From Amaranthus tricolor (taxonomy: Eukaryota; Streptophyta; Magnoliopsida; Caryophyllales; Amaranthaceae), in contig NC_080062.1 of the NCBI RefSeq assembly GCF_026212465.1, forward strand, positions 8,128,817-8,192,816: a DNA stretch of 64,000 bases, given 5' to 3'. This document shows positions 49,275 to 62,062 of the stretch, piece after piece. A program made the position numbers and the translations under genes. The notes beneath the pieces were generated by a model. The model was given only the letters and a program-made list of their open reading frames with translations, was not told the origin of the DNA and made no database searches. The stretch's first letter is position 1. The number at the start of each line of letters is the position of its first letter.

Positions 49275-49515
49275 CAACTAGTCTCCCAGTCTCTTGAGAG
49301 AATGTCTTATTGGGAGACATATTTCAAACCCAGTTCATTAAGATTAATGCTATTTACTTTATTCTTAATGTCTACTTACCGTATCTTTAATGCATATTTT
49401 CAATATCGTAAGTGTCTACTAACATCAATCTTAATGTCTTCTTAGTACTTACTATATTTTAAAAATTATATAATGGGCCGGCTCAAAAGAGATGGTCTCT
49501 CACAAAAATTTGTGT
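49275..49515. repeat. Dispersed 'TTAATGCCTACTTACA' repeat, copy 4
   Basis: Starts 'agtctcttgagagaatgtc' and ends 'aagagatggtctctcac', the clearest pair of inverted ends of the family, with 'ttaatgtctacttac' units between. Confidence 0.8.
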
Positions 49516-49919
49516 TTTAACAAACATGTTTTAGGCATGAGCAAAATACGATTTTCTGAAAAGAAAAAAGAAATCAAATGATGATCTAACTGATTCAGTT
49601 AAAGAAGAAGAAAATCAGTTTTCTGATGTACATATTTGAGAAGTTTTCATAATTGAGAAAAAGGAATTATGTTTTTTTAATATATGAAATAATTTATGTA
49701 GTGTTTGAGAACAATTATTTCATTTCTAATTATGGATTTCAATTATGAAATTATTCTCAAATTCTCAACTCTAACTACTTTAAAAACAATGGTGGAATTT
49801 GATCCAAATTCAAATTTGAAATTTTTAATTTGCCAAACAATAATTTGAGCCAATTTCAAAATTTCAAATGAAATCCTGATTCTCAAACATGACATTAATT
49901 AATTTTGAAATCTGTATTT

Positions 49920-50229
49920 CGTTAACAAAAAAATCTTGTTTTACTTAGCTTCCAAGAAATTTGTACGTATGTAAAAAAGTTTCCTAAATTTTTGTTTCCA
50001 ATTTTTCAAAAAACATATCTTTTTTACTTTTTACACACAAAACTATAATTTTCCTAAATTTATGTTCCTAATTTTTTTAAAAAAGTTTTCTGTTTTTTCC
50101 CTTATATTTTTCCTAAATTTGTTTCCTAAACTATTGTTTGTTGGTTAATCTTTTTTTAATGACAAGCTCTAGATATATATAAATAGGAATTGATTGTAAC
50201 TTTTTCTCCCACAATCTCATTTATTACTC
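49920..50229 (+). repeat. Promoter-region duplicate of F-box copy A
   Basis: Near-identical to 56020-56600 and 56735-57040, and in part to 59850-60110. Shared landmarks: 'cttagcttccaagaaa', 'ctaaactattgtttg', 'aatgacaagctctagatatatat' and 'tcatttattactcta'. The TATATATAAATAG block is the presumed TATA region. Confidence 0.85.
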
Positions 50230-50331
50230 TAACGACCCGTTTGATAGGTGGTAATAAATAATAGTAATGGGAATGAACAACTAGTGTAATTTTTATTGAA
50301 AAATCTCTTAATTACCTTGATGGCCAAGTTT

Positions 50332-53155
50332 TGTTAAGACTAGCTAGTTATTTTATGTTTTAGCTTAATGTTGTTATTTTCATGAAGTCTTTATTGTAGT
50401 AGTTAGTTAGTCTATTGCTTAGTTGGCTTTTTTTTGTCCTTCCTTCCTATATATATAAAACAGAAACTCTATTTTTTTATTCTAATCTTTCCTTTCGTTT
50501 CACAGGAGCAAAAGACTCATGTTTTCTTTTCCCCTTTACCTATAAAGTTTACATGGTATCAAAGCTTGGGACTATTCATAACTCTTCTCTCTCTTTTTTT
50601 TCCTTTTGAAAACATCACTCAAACGTTTTTTTACAGGTGCTATTCTTTTCTTCGGTAAACTGGTTCTCTTTTCTTCATAATGATCTTAAGCTATTCTTCA
50701 AGAAATAGCCCATCTTTTTTTCTCTCTTCTTTCTTGATTCTTGGATTACCGTTATAATGAATACCACATCTGAGAGTGTTTACACTGATGCCACTCAAAA
50801 CCCGGCTAGCGCATACTATCTAAACCCGTCGGATCAAGCCAATAATAAACTTATGTCCACTACCTTCAATGGAGAAAATTTTGAAAAGTGGAAGAGATCT
50901 ATGACATTGGCTCTCAGTGCCAAAAATAAAATGGGGTTTGCAGATGGTACGTTTTCAAGAAACTCTGCTGACTCAAAAGATCTTAAGGCATGGGAATGGT
51001 GTAATAATATTGTCATAGGTTGGATCTTATCTTCTTTGGATGATTCCATCTCACAAAGTGTGTTTTACCATAAATTGGCTCAAGAAATCTGGGAAGAACT
51101 AGAACAGAGATATGGTAAACCTTCTTTTGCACACCTTTATAGTCTCCATGAAAAACTTTTCAGCCTAAAACACACATAAGGTATGAGTGTGGCTGAATTT
51201 TTTACCCAAATAAAAACTATATGGGATGAAATAGACAACTTGGTCAATATACCCACTTGCAATTGCTGCAAATCATGTGAAATAAGCAAAGAAATTCTAA
51301 AGATTCAAACTGATCAACGTATTTTGCACTTTTTGATGAAGAGAGATGATAAATTTGAGCATGTTAGATCAAATATTCTCACGATGTCGGTTTTACTAGG
51401 AGTGTCCCAGGTTTATTGTATCTTGCAACAAGAAGAAACTCATAAACAGATTAACAAACATAACCAAATTGAACCTACTGCCTTTTTTTCGTCCAAAAGA
51501 CAAACCCAAGAAAAGGAGCCCATCACCAATGCAGATCAGTATGTTTCGAAAGGGTATCCCAGACAAATTAAATATTAGAAAAATGGGACTAAAAGGACTT
51601 CATTCTGTGACCATTGTAAAAATACAGGAGACACCATCACCAAATGTTACAAACTGCATGGGTACACGAGTTAGATTAAAGGAAAAAGATCTACAACTTT
51701 TGCTTGCACTGATGATGAAGTACATGTTCCTACTGGAATGTCTCAGGAATAATTCTCTAGATTATTGTCTCTCATGGCGCAACAAAAGGAAGGAAGCACT
51801 CAAGGAACCATTGTACATCATGCTGAACTATCAAGCTCTTCAAATTTTGCAGGTATATCATTTATGCATACTAATAAGGTGACACATTGGATCATAGATA
51901 GTGGTGCTAGTGATCATATTTGAAATTGTCTTGATGATTTTCTGGATTATAAAGATGTTTCTCACTCTAATAACTTCATCACTATCCCACATGGTACAAG
52001 AATAAAAAATTCAGATTTCTTATTTGGGTAAAAAATAAAAATTCAGGTATGCCCTTAGTCTCTCTATGTAACAAAACGCCTTATGAAAAATTATTTAATA
52101 GAAAACCTGACAATACCAACCTTAAGGCCTTTGGATGTTTGGCTTTTGTATCTACTATTAAACAAGGTAGAAGTAAATGACTGTAACCCATCTACTACTT
52201 CCATACGCAAATCAATAAGGACAAGTAAAGCTCTAGCTCATTTGAATGACTATGTTTGCTACACTGCTTCTTATTGGTGTAATTTGGTCTCCTATGATTC
52301 TTTTGCTCAAGAACAAGATTGTAGTCCGAGCTGTTGGAATAAACCAAAAAATTACAAAGATGCTTCAAAAGATCCCAAATGGATAGTGGGCCATGCACAA
52401 AGAATTGACTACCCTTGAGATGAACAACACATGGGATCTTGTTGATCTACCACAAGGGAAGAAACCAGTTGGGTGCAAGTGGGTGTATAAAGTGAAGCTA
52501 AAATCATATGGCACCCTTGAAAGGTACAAGGCTCGTTTGGTTGCGAAGGGGTATACTTAGGAGTATGGTATTGATTATTCTGAAACCTTCTCCCCGGTGG
52601 TCAAAATCACCACTATTCATTGCATCCTTCCTATAACATCAAGTAAATAGTGGTCCCTATTTCCACCTGACGTCAATAACGCCTTCTTACATGGGGATCT
52701 TCAAGAGGAAGTATATATAAAACTTCAAACGGATATCAGGCCTCATGTTCAAAAGTTTGCAAAGTCAAAAAGTCTATATACGGCCTCAAGCAAGCTTCAA
52801 GACAGTGGTTTGCAAAACTTGCAAGTGAACTTGCTCATCAAGGCTTTTGTCGGTCAAAACATGATTATTCTCTCTTCACTAGACGTAAGGATCAACAATT
52901 GATCATTGTGGCTTCTATTTTATGTATTAGCTTAATGTTGTTATTTTCATTAAGTCTTTATTGTAGTAGTTAGTTAGTCTATTGCTTAGCTGGCTTCGAT
53001 TTTGTCCTTCCTTCCTATATATAGGACTTTGTTCTCTTCATAATGATTATTGAGTAATAAAACAAAAACTCTATTTTTTTCTTCTAATCTTTCCTTTCGT
53101 TTCACAGGAGCAAAAGACACCTGTTTTCTTTCCCTCTTTACCTAAAAAGTTTACA
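50332..53155 (+). mobile_element. Truncated Ty1/copia retrotransposon
   Basis: Left LTR 50332-50553 (TGTTAAGACT...TTTACA), a 12-bp primer-binding site TGGTATCAAAGC at 50554 complementary to initiator Met-tRNA, gag-pol remnants, and a right LTR 52917-53155 lacking its first bases. The flanks AGTTT and CGTTT match at 4 of 5 bases. Reverse transcriptase sequence (QQLIIVAS) runs straight into the right LTR, so a deletion removed the YVDD motif, RNase H and the LTR start. The LTRs also differ by an indel of about 39 bp in the middle. Confidence 0.9.
50757..52910 (+). pseudogene. Copia gag-pol pseudogene
   Basis: Starts MNTTSESVYTDATQNPAS. The gag (UBN2-type) reads LMSTTFNGENFEKWKRSM and IGWILSSLDDSISQSVFY; TAA at 51177 interrupts it, and the same frame continues to 51578. 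A zinc knuckle follows at about 51610-51650, CDHCKNTGDTITKCYKLHG, in which the usual His is Asp. The protease motif WIIDSGASDHI is at about 51890. Most of the integrase is missing between 52030 and 52080; only CNKTPYEKLFNRKPDNTNLK-like sequence remains from its end. Reverse transcriptase blocks (VGCKWVYKVK, PLERYKARLVAKG, in shifted frames) span 52420-52910. Many stops and shifts, so dead. Confidence 0.88.
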
Positions 53156-53440
53156 CGTTTGTCTTACTTCAATTATCTCATTTCCTTCATAAAATTCATT
53201 CCAATGCATTACCATTCAGAGAGGTGGTATTCGAGGGTAATGAAAATTGTAAACAAAAAAACTTTTTTGTGATTAAAGTTTCATGGGAATAATATGAAAC
53301 TTTTAATGACATTTTACACTATAAATCATTCTCATTATCAACATTTAATACCACCTACCAAACGGGCCGTAAGTGTAGAGTCAAATTAATTAGTAATATT
53401 CTTTTTAGTGAATTTTTTTGCTATTCAATTAATCTCAATT

Positions 53441-55040
53441 ATGTCTTCCATCTTAAATACTAGTAAATTCATAAGGAAAAAAAAACAACAAAGATGAAAT
53501 TCTTATTTGTGTTGCGATATCATCTACAATCGATTTATGTCGTTGTAGACTAAGGTATAATAAATTTTATCGTGTTATTTATGTTGTTGTAGACTAAGTT
53601 ATAATATTGTTGTTAGTGTTTCATGTTAAATGTACTATTTTATGTCCATTATTTACTCAATTCGTATTGTATGAGATCGTTTTACTTTGAGAATTATTTA
53701 TATAATTAGTCCATTTATTTAATTAATCACTTTAAAATTATAAATGATCACTTTAACATATTAAATATCTATGGGTCAATCCCATCTCATTTAAGATTTG
53801 TGTTATTTATTAAATGTAATAATAATAAAATTGGACAGAAAATATTTACTAAATCAGAATTTGTAGTCGGTGTCATGGTTGAGTAGTCTTCAAGTTTTAT
53901 GAGAATATATTGTGCTACTGTGCAAATATTTTTTTAACTTTTTATTGTTCTTTTTATTTTTTTTTTCCTGTATCACGTAGTATTATCAAATAAATTTGGC
54001 ATAAGTTGAAGAGTAAAAAATTAACGTTCTCTCACATTAAATTGATGATCTTCTATATAGAGATTTGTGATTTGCTCACAATAGAACAACATTAATCGTG
54101 GATTATCAAAAAATAAATGTATGCAATGTCTATAATTAACTAATTGCATTAATTAGCTCATTACTATTTTTTCTTTTAGTTTAATAATATTTTTCTTTCT
54201 TATTAATCATTATTATTTCTAATCATTTTACATATTTTTACCTTTTTTGTGTCCTATATAACAAAGTTGCAAGGCTTTAATGGAGATTTCGAAGGAGAAT
54301 TTCGTATTGCAAAAAGCATCGATACAAAGTCTAATTTGCCAAAATTCATGGGTAAAGAACGAGTCGAGGACATCCTTCCTAAAAAGTTGTTTAAAGAGTA
54401 ACAACCCACAAGCTCTTTTGCATTTCGGAATGGTACATACATTTTTCCAATTCTAATTCCTTTATGTGCCAAATAATAATATTAGGGCCCGTACGTTATA
54501 AATTCTTGTTTTCAGTTTTTAGTTTCTATAAAATTGAAATTAAAAAGTAAGAAATTATAAAAAGTGATTGTAACTTTTGTTGTCATTTCTCAAAATCAAT
54601 ATGTTGATTAATTTTTTATTCATTATAATCATATATCATATGACTTTGAAATAAACAAATAAACAGACGAACTCTAAGTAACAATATGGAAATACTAATC
54701 TTTTTTATTTTTTGTACAATGTGGATGCAATATTTTGCTCGAATGAAGTTGGAGAAAGGTTTGATCAAAAATAAAAAATGCAGCAAAATAGGAAATTAAA
54801 GAAGCTAGTTATGTTTTGGGCCTTATTTTATTGCTCACAAGCATAATGAAAGAGTTAAAAAGGAAAAGGGATTGTAGAATGTAGAAAGAAATTGCGAGAC
54901 TTCTTACATTTAATATGGTTCAAAAATAATCTTATTTCTAAGAATAAACTATATATCACGTGCCCTATACAACACCAACGGAAAATTTTGTGTAATTGGG
55001 ATGTTGGTCATTATTACGATGAAGATTCTGAAGATTCCGA
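53441..55040 (+). pseudogene. F-box gene copy A, broken
   Basis: Exon 1 keeps MSSILNTSKFIRKK from ATG 53441 but a deletion removes the middle of the exon and a stop follows after 18 codons. Exon 2 (54268 to about 54433) is nearly identical to that of the intact gene and still open. Exon 3 (54726 onward) has lost its acceptor (TGTGG where the intact copy has TGTAG), has an early frameshift after MKLEKGL, lacks about 48 bp around LLCSGEENN, and ends near 55040 where the sequence departs from the family. Upstream the promoter region is split by the MITE and copia insertions. Confidence 0.88.
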
Positions 55041-55044
55041 AAAT

Positions 55045-55896
55045 AAAAAACACTGACATCATCATACCCCTAAGACTTATGAGGTGTCACCTTGTAGAGT
55101 AAAATTTTCCCTCTAATATAGGATGGTGATGTCATCCTATTATATAATGGAATTGGATTTTCATGTAAATGCACTATTGAAATTGGTTAATGCAATCAAC
55201 CTTTCAATAATCTATCTAATGTATCTAGATGTAAGAGGAGAGATAAAATGGTGTAGGAAAATTGAAGGTCAGACAAATATGAGAACGAATATTTGCATTT
55301 GTAAAGAAAACAACTTCATTTTTGCAATCATCTGACATTTGTTTTAAGTTTATACTCTAAATTTCTTTTATTATTTATCTATTTAAATAGACACAATTAC
55401 TTTAAATATTTTTTATTCATAAATTCTTAAAGTGTTAATTACAATCTTATAGTGATCAATAAGATAATGTGCTAATTACATGGATCTGTCTTAATATTTA
55501 GATAGTCTCAACAAGATAAGCTATTTTTAATTCTATATTTATATTACTATTTAAATTATTATTTATATATGAATGTTATCATCATTTAAAATATATCAGT
55601 TAATTTAATATTGTAATATATGTTTAAAATAATTTATTAATATTAGAATTTATTTTTAACATAGTTTGTTATGCTTAGTTTGTAAAAAATAACATAAAAA
55701 TAACATTATTTTACATCATACATAACTTATAAAATAGCATTTTTAAAATTAAAATGAATTAAATATTAGCTATTACATGCAATTATTAATTCATTGAAAA
55801 TCAATAACCAATAATTTACAATTCATTTTCTTTTTTTAAATAATAAAAACAATAATATGAAAAAAAAAACCGTGCATCACACGGGGGATTATCTAG
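55045..55896 (+). mobile_element. Helitron-like 3' end after F-box copy A
   Basis: A terminal hairpin CCGTGCATCACACGG at 55870 is followed by GGATTATCTAG and then T, the Helitron CTRR-T terminus. Sequence similarity to the F-box gene stops at about 55040, where AATAAAAAACACTGACATCA resembles the 5' part of the element at 34680-35050. The 5' boundary is therefore only approximate. No Rep/helicase gene inside; the frame at 55123-55335 has no resemblance to a known family. Confidence 0.5.
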
Positions 55897-56019
55897 TAAT
55901 TACTAAATAAAAATGTTGTAGTCGGTGTCTATATTACTTCTGCACTAAATCAAGATAAATTAGTATGTGGAACAATTTAATAAGTTTTAAAATTTATATT
56001 TCATTTATCAAAAAAAAAA

Positions 56020-56600
<581 letters not shown>

Positions 56601-56974
56601 CTAATTTAAAGGAGAAGAAAATCAGTTTTCCGACCTACATATTTGAGAAGTTTTCAAAAAAAAAAATCTATTTTTTTAATATATGAAACAGTTTAATTAG
56701 TTTTAAAATCTGTATTTCATTTATCAAAAAAAAATCTTGTTTTACTTAGCTTCCAAGAAACTTGCACGTTTGTAAAAAAAGTTTCTAAATTTTAATTTCC
56801 AATTTTTTTAAATAACATATCTTTTTGACTTTTTCCACTAAAAATTGTATTTTTCCTTAATTTGTGTTTCCTAATTTTTTGAAAAATATTTTCTATTTTT
56901 TACCCTAAAATTTTTCCTAAATTTTTTCCCTAAACTATTGTTTGTCGGTTAATCTTATTTTAATGACAAGCCCT

Positions 56975-56990
56975 AGATATATATATATAA
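56975..56990 (+). promoter_or_regulatory. TATA region of the intact F-box gene
   Basis: TATATATATAAATAG about 120 bp before ATG 57107. The same block is a long microsatellite in B1 and copy C. Confidence 0.5.
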
Positions 56991-57106
56991 ATAGGAATTA
57001 ATGGTAACTTTTTCTCCAACAATTTCATTTATTACTCTAGTGTAGAGTCAAATTAGTAAATTTCTTTTTAGTGATTTTTTTATTTGCTATTCGATTAATT
57101 TCAATC

Positions 57107-59381
57107 ATGTCTTCCATCTCAAATACTAGTAAATTCATAAGAAAAAAAACAACAAAAAAGAATTTAAATAAAAATTTGAAAGGAAATAAGGATGGAGATT
57201 GTGAACAACAATTAGCTACAATCGATTGCCTTCCTTTGGTGATCAAAGATGAAATTCTTATTAGGGATGCCATGTCTTCTCCAGTCGATTTATGTCGTTG
57301 TAGACTAAGGTATAATAAATTTTATCATGTTATTTATATTGTTATAGACTAAGGTCGTATACTAAATCTCGGTGGAGTAGTCATCAAGATTTATGAGAGT
57401 ATATTGTGCTACTGTCCAAATATTTTTACAAATTTTTATTGTTCTTTTTAATTTTTTTTCCTTTATCACGTAGTATTATTAAATAAATTTGGCATAATTT
57501 GAGGAGTAAAAAACTAACGTTCTTTCTCATTAACTTTTTATTTCAATAAATTGATCAAAATTACAAATTTTGTTCTATAGACATATTTGTGATTTGCTCA
57601 CAATAGAACAATATTAGTCGTGGATAGGGATGGCAATGGTCAGATTTGGACTGAGTCCAAGTGAACCCGGATCTAGATTTGTTTTCAGCGGCAAGACCCA
57701 GATCTAGATTCGAATCTACGGGTCTAAATTTTTAGGACCCAGATCCAGATCTATGAATGCAATATCAGATTCGGGCTCAAAACAAGTCATGCTTATTTTG
57801 AAATGTTTGATGAATTTTAAATCGTATTGAGATTGCAATAGAGTTATATTTTTTAACGAATGATAATAATTATGTATAACTAAGAATGAAAAAACTAACA
57901 ATGACAAAACTACAAATTAACATAGTCTTTAATAACTAATATTCTCACTATTAAATTCCAAAAACAAAACTACAAACAACACAATATAATGTGAATCGTC
58001 AGATTTAGTAATTATAAACATGAGCTTAGGGTTTGTAATTATTATTTATGTTATAGACTTTAGAACAGAGGGAACATATTGGACTTTATAAGTAAATCAA
58101 ATTGCAGCCCATGATTTGTTTTTAAAAAAATGTCTTATGGATCCACACGTTCGGGTATTTTTTTTGAGATCCGTATCCAAATCCTGTCATTTGAAATCGG
58201 ATCTAGTTTCAACCCGGATTCGCTAGGTCCAAAATTTTAAGACTCAAAACAGTGAAAACGAATTTGGATTCGTGGATCCGGGTCGGGTCTAGGATCCATT
58301 GCCATCCCTAATTGTGGATTATTAAAAAAATAAATGTATGCAACGCCTATAACTAACTGTATTAATTACCTCATTAATATTTTTGCTTTTAATTTTTATA
58401 TTTTTCTTTCTTATTAATCATTATTATTTCTAATCATTTTACATATTTTTACCTTTTTTGTGTCCTATATAACAAAGTTGCAAGGCTTTAATGGAGATTT
58501 CGAAGGAGAATTTCGTATTGCAAAAAGTATCGATACAAAGTCTAATTTGCCAAAATTCATGGGTAAAGAACGAGTCGAGGACGTCCTTCCTAAAAAGTTG
58601 TTTAAAGAGTAACAACCCACAAGGTCTTTTGCATTTCGGAATGGTACATACACTTTTACACTTCTAATTCCTTTATGCGCCAACTAAAAAACTTGGGGCC
58701 CCTACGTTATAGTTTCTTATTTTCAGTTTCTAGTTTTTATAAGATTGAAAATAAAAAATAATAAGTTATTAAAAGTGATTTTAATTTTTTATTTTTTAGT
58801 TGTCATTTTTCAAAATCACAATGTTCCTAATAAATTGACTAATTTTTTATCCATTATAAATATAGATCAAATGACTTTGAGATAAACAAATAAACAGACG
58901 GGCCCTAAGTAAAAATATGAAAATACTAATCTTTTTTATTTTTTGTACAATGTAGATGCAATATTTTGCTGGAATGAAGCTCGAGAAAGGTTTATTCAAA
59001 ATAGAAAATGCAGCAAAATACGAAATTAAAGAAGCTAGTTATATTTTGGGCCTTGTTTTACTTTGTAGTGGAGAAGAAAACAACGTAAATAGGGGGATGA
59101 CTTTGCTCACAAGCATAATGAAAGAGTTAAAAGGAAAAGGAATTGTGAAATGTAGAAAGAAATTGCGAGACTTCTTACATTCAATATGGTTTAAAAATAA
59201 TCTTATTTCTAACAATAAACCACATATCGCGTGCCCTGAACAACATCAAGGGAAAATTTTGAGTAATTGGGATGTTGGTTATTACTACGATGAAGATTAC
59301 GAAGATAATATAGTTTGTGATTTCTGTAAGTGCGCACGTGAAATCGAGTTATTCTACCAAATGTTGCCTAGTGTTGTTTGA
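57107..59381 (+). CDS. F-box protein (At1g67623-like family), intact copy
   Basis: Likely substrate-recognition subunit of an SCF ubiquitin ligase. Exons 57107-57309, 58478-58643 and 58956-59381 join in frame with GT-AG introns to give 264 residues. After a Lys-rich start (MSSISNTSKFIRKKTTKKNL) the F-box lies at about residues 40-85: DCLPLVIKDEILIRDAMSS then LCRCRLSCKALMEISKENF. Next comes the family region SNNPQGLLHFGMMQYFAGMK and EASYILGLVLLCSGEENNVN, followed by KCRKKLRDFLHSIWF and a C-terminal Cys-containing tail VCDFCKCAREIELF. This architecture matches plant F-box proteins of the At1g67623/At2g35280 type, whose targets are unknown. Intron 1 contains a hAT MITE (57625-58310). Copy A and copy C nearby are defective, so this is the only apparently functional copy in the window. 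Confidence 0.88.
57625..58310. mobile_element. hAT-type MITE (686 bp) in intron 1 of the F-box gene
   Basis: Ends TAGGGATGGCAATGG and CCATTGCCATCCCTA are perfect 15-bp inverted repeats. The flanks GTCGTGGA and ATTGTGGA match at 6 of 8; the empty site in copy A (54092-54105) reads ATCGTGGA, one change from each. The interior is rich in 'ggatccgg' and 'cagatct' motifs. Confidence 0.9.
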
Positions 59382-59849
59382 CACATCATCAAACTTGAGT
59401 TGTTAATCTTGTAACTATTATCCCCAACTTTATTATATAAGTTTAATTTGATTTAGTACAATTGTTTTATTTTATTTTCTTTAATTAATTTTTAGAGAAC
59501 ATACCCTCAAACAATTCATTTTCAATCGCTTGATTATATACAAATATTATTAATTTATACATGATAACTCTAATCTTTTAACTTGTTGATTAACGCTTGC
59601 TAAACAAAAATTTTAATGATGTAATTTAGATACAAGTGTTTAAAAATAAAATTCAAAAAGAGAAGCATTATTTTAATGCTTAATAAGAAAAAAGTCACAT
59701 TTTTAAATGCTTATAAAAAAATGAATATTTTGTAAACTCGACTTTTAAGTTTAATTGTTTCTAAAGCTACAAAAAAATTTATTAACTTGGGAATAGGAGT
59801 ATTTTACCTTGGCAAAATCACCTCTCAAAAATATTTTTTCTTTTTTTTT
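59382..59849. other. 3' flank of the F-box gene, AT-rich
   Basis: Presumed 3' UTR and spacer. Nothing else recognised. Confidence 0.45.
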
Positions 59850-60540
<691 letters not shown>

Positions 60541-60544
60541 GCCG

Positions 60545-61430
60545 GCCGCTTCGTTCAAGAATTTGTGTTATTTATTAGATGTATTAATAATAAAATTGGA
60601 CAGAAAATAATTACTACATGGTGTCTATATTACTTATGCACTAAATCAAGATAAATTAGGGCAAGTATTGGGTCATCAGGCTCAATTCACATCATTATAG
60701 GAAATAAGGGAGCTAGCATATAATTAGAAATAGGTGGAGACAATAATAAAGTGTTCCATAAATATATGTTAAAATACAAAGAAAAGTGTGCATATATGAG
60801 AAGCCATAGGGTTGTGCATAAGACATACTTGTTAAACAATATATGAGATGTCTAGTAAAAGTTAAGTATTATAAGGCACCAAGAAGGCTACACCCAACAA
60901 TGCCACTATGAGCTCGTTTCACCAAATAATCACTAACGAGCATAGCTTACTAACTTAAAGGAATTACAATGCAGATAATAAAACTAATGTGTTTGGAAAA
61001 GAGGATAACAAGAGATCAAAGGGAGAATAAAAACTTAGCAAGTTGGAAAGCTCAATAGACTTGGGCTTAAGTAAACTAAGGCATAGGAAGCTAATGTGTT
61101 TATATAGGAAAGTGAATGAGTTCGAGGACAACATGATAGAAACTCAAAGGTGCAAAGTGGACTTGCTTCTATTTTCACTCTTCTTCACATGATGCATTTT
61201 TACCTCTTCTTTTTCTTGCTTCTTCCCAATGTAACACTAAAGTAGTATTCCTTCATGAACTAATTTCTTCTATTCTTGTCTAATTATCCAAATGAGTATG
61301 TACTTCATCACATGGCATATCTTCAAAAGTCTTGGTGAAAATCTTCAACATGATCATTCCCAAGGTTTGGCTCATTTTGGCTAAACCTATATCTTGGGAC
61401 AAAATTCTCCTCCCATCACTACCTTGATTT
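60545..61430. other. Intergenic DNA, no gene seen
   Basis: The first 110 bp resemble sequence at 53800-53880 and 55900-55970 ('actaaatcaagataaatta'). The rest is not recognised and has no long open frame. Confidence 0.45.
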
Positions 61431-61432
61431 TA

Positions 61433-61702
61433 AAACTATGTTTGTATAACAAATTTAGAGAAAAAAGAAAGGAAGGAAAGAAGAAGGGAAGGAAGGGTAG
61501 GTGTAAGGAAGGAGGAGATCACACCTTAATTGTTTATAATGGAAGGGATGGGAAGGAAAAAGGAAAAAAAATAAGTGTTTTTCCTTCAAATCTTTTTCAC
61601 TTTAGAAAATATTGTATTTTAACAAAATTTGTCCATATTTTTCCTCTAAAACCCTCCTTTCAAATCCCTCTCTTTCCTTTTTGTTATCTAAATACGGTAT
61701 TA
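61433..61702. mobile_element. Small inverted-repeat MITE with purine/pyrimidine arms
   Basis: The left arm (CTATGTTTGTATAACAAA, then GA-rich) mirrors the right arm (CT-rich, then TTTTTGTTATCTAAATACGG). The pattern is common in plant MITEs. The frame at 61394-61774 passes through it and is not a gene. Ends are approximate. Confidence 0.45.
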
Positions 61703-62062
61703 TCCATCCTTTCAAATCCTTCCCTTTCTTTCTCTCCATTTGTCTCTTTCCATACACTGTGCAAAAGTATCTAACATATTAGATGGCTAAGCAAAACTTG
61801 GGTAATGCAAGTCACTAATCACACACAAAATTTGTACATAAGAATTATAACACCATATCCAAGCTAATTCAAAGCATGTTTAATGTTTTGTTTAAAAGGG
61901 AAAAACTAAATTTCTATTTCTATTCGTATCATGAAAAATCAATTTGATTACACCACGCCTTATGTTTATGTATGAATCATATGGCTAAATTTTTACGGGT
62001 AGCAAACGTTCTAATAACTTAGAAAATAATGCAATAATCTATTACAAATTCTAATGAAAAAG

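Larger units (their letters stand above)
50233..53369. mobile_element. PIF/Harbinger-like MITE split by a copia element
   Basis: Left end CGACCCGTTTGATAGGTGGT and right end ACCACCTACCAAACGGGCCG are inverted repeats, flanked by TAA at 50230-50232 and 53370-53372. The related copy at 57040 has the empty site. Without the copia element the MITE would be about 310 bp. A truncated relative sits at the same site in copy C (60119 onward). Confidence 0.75.
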
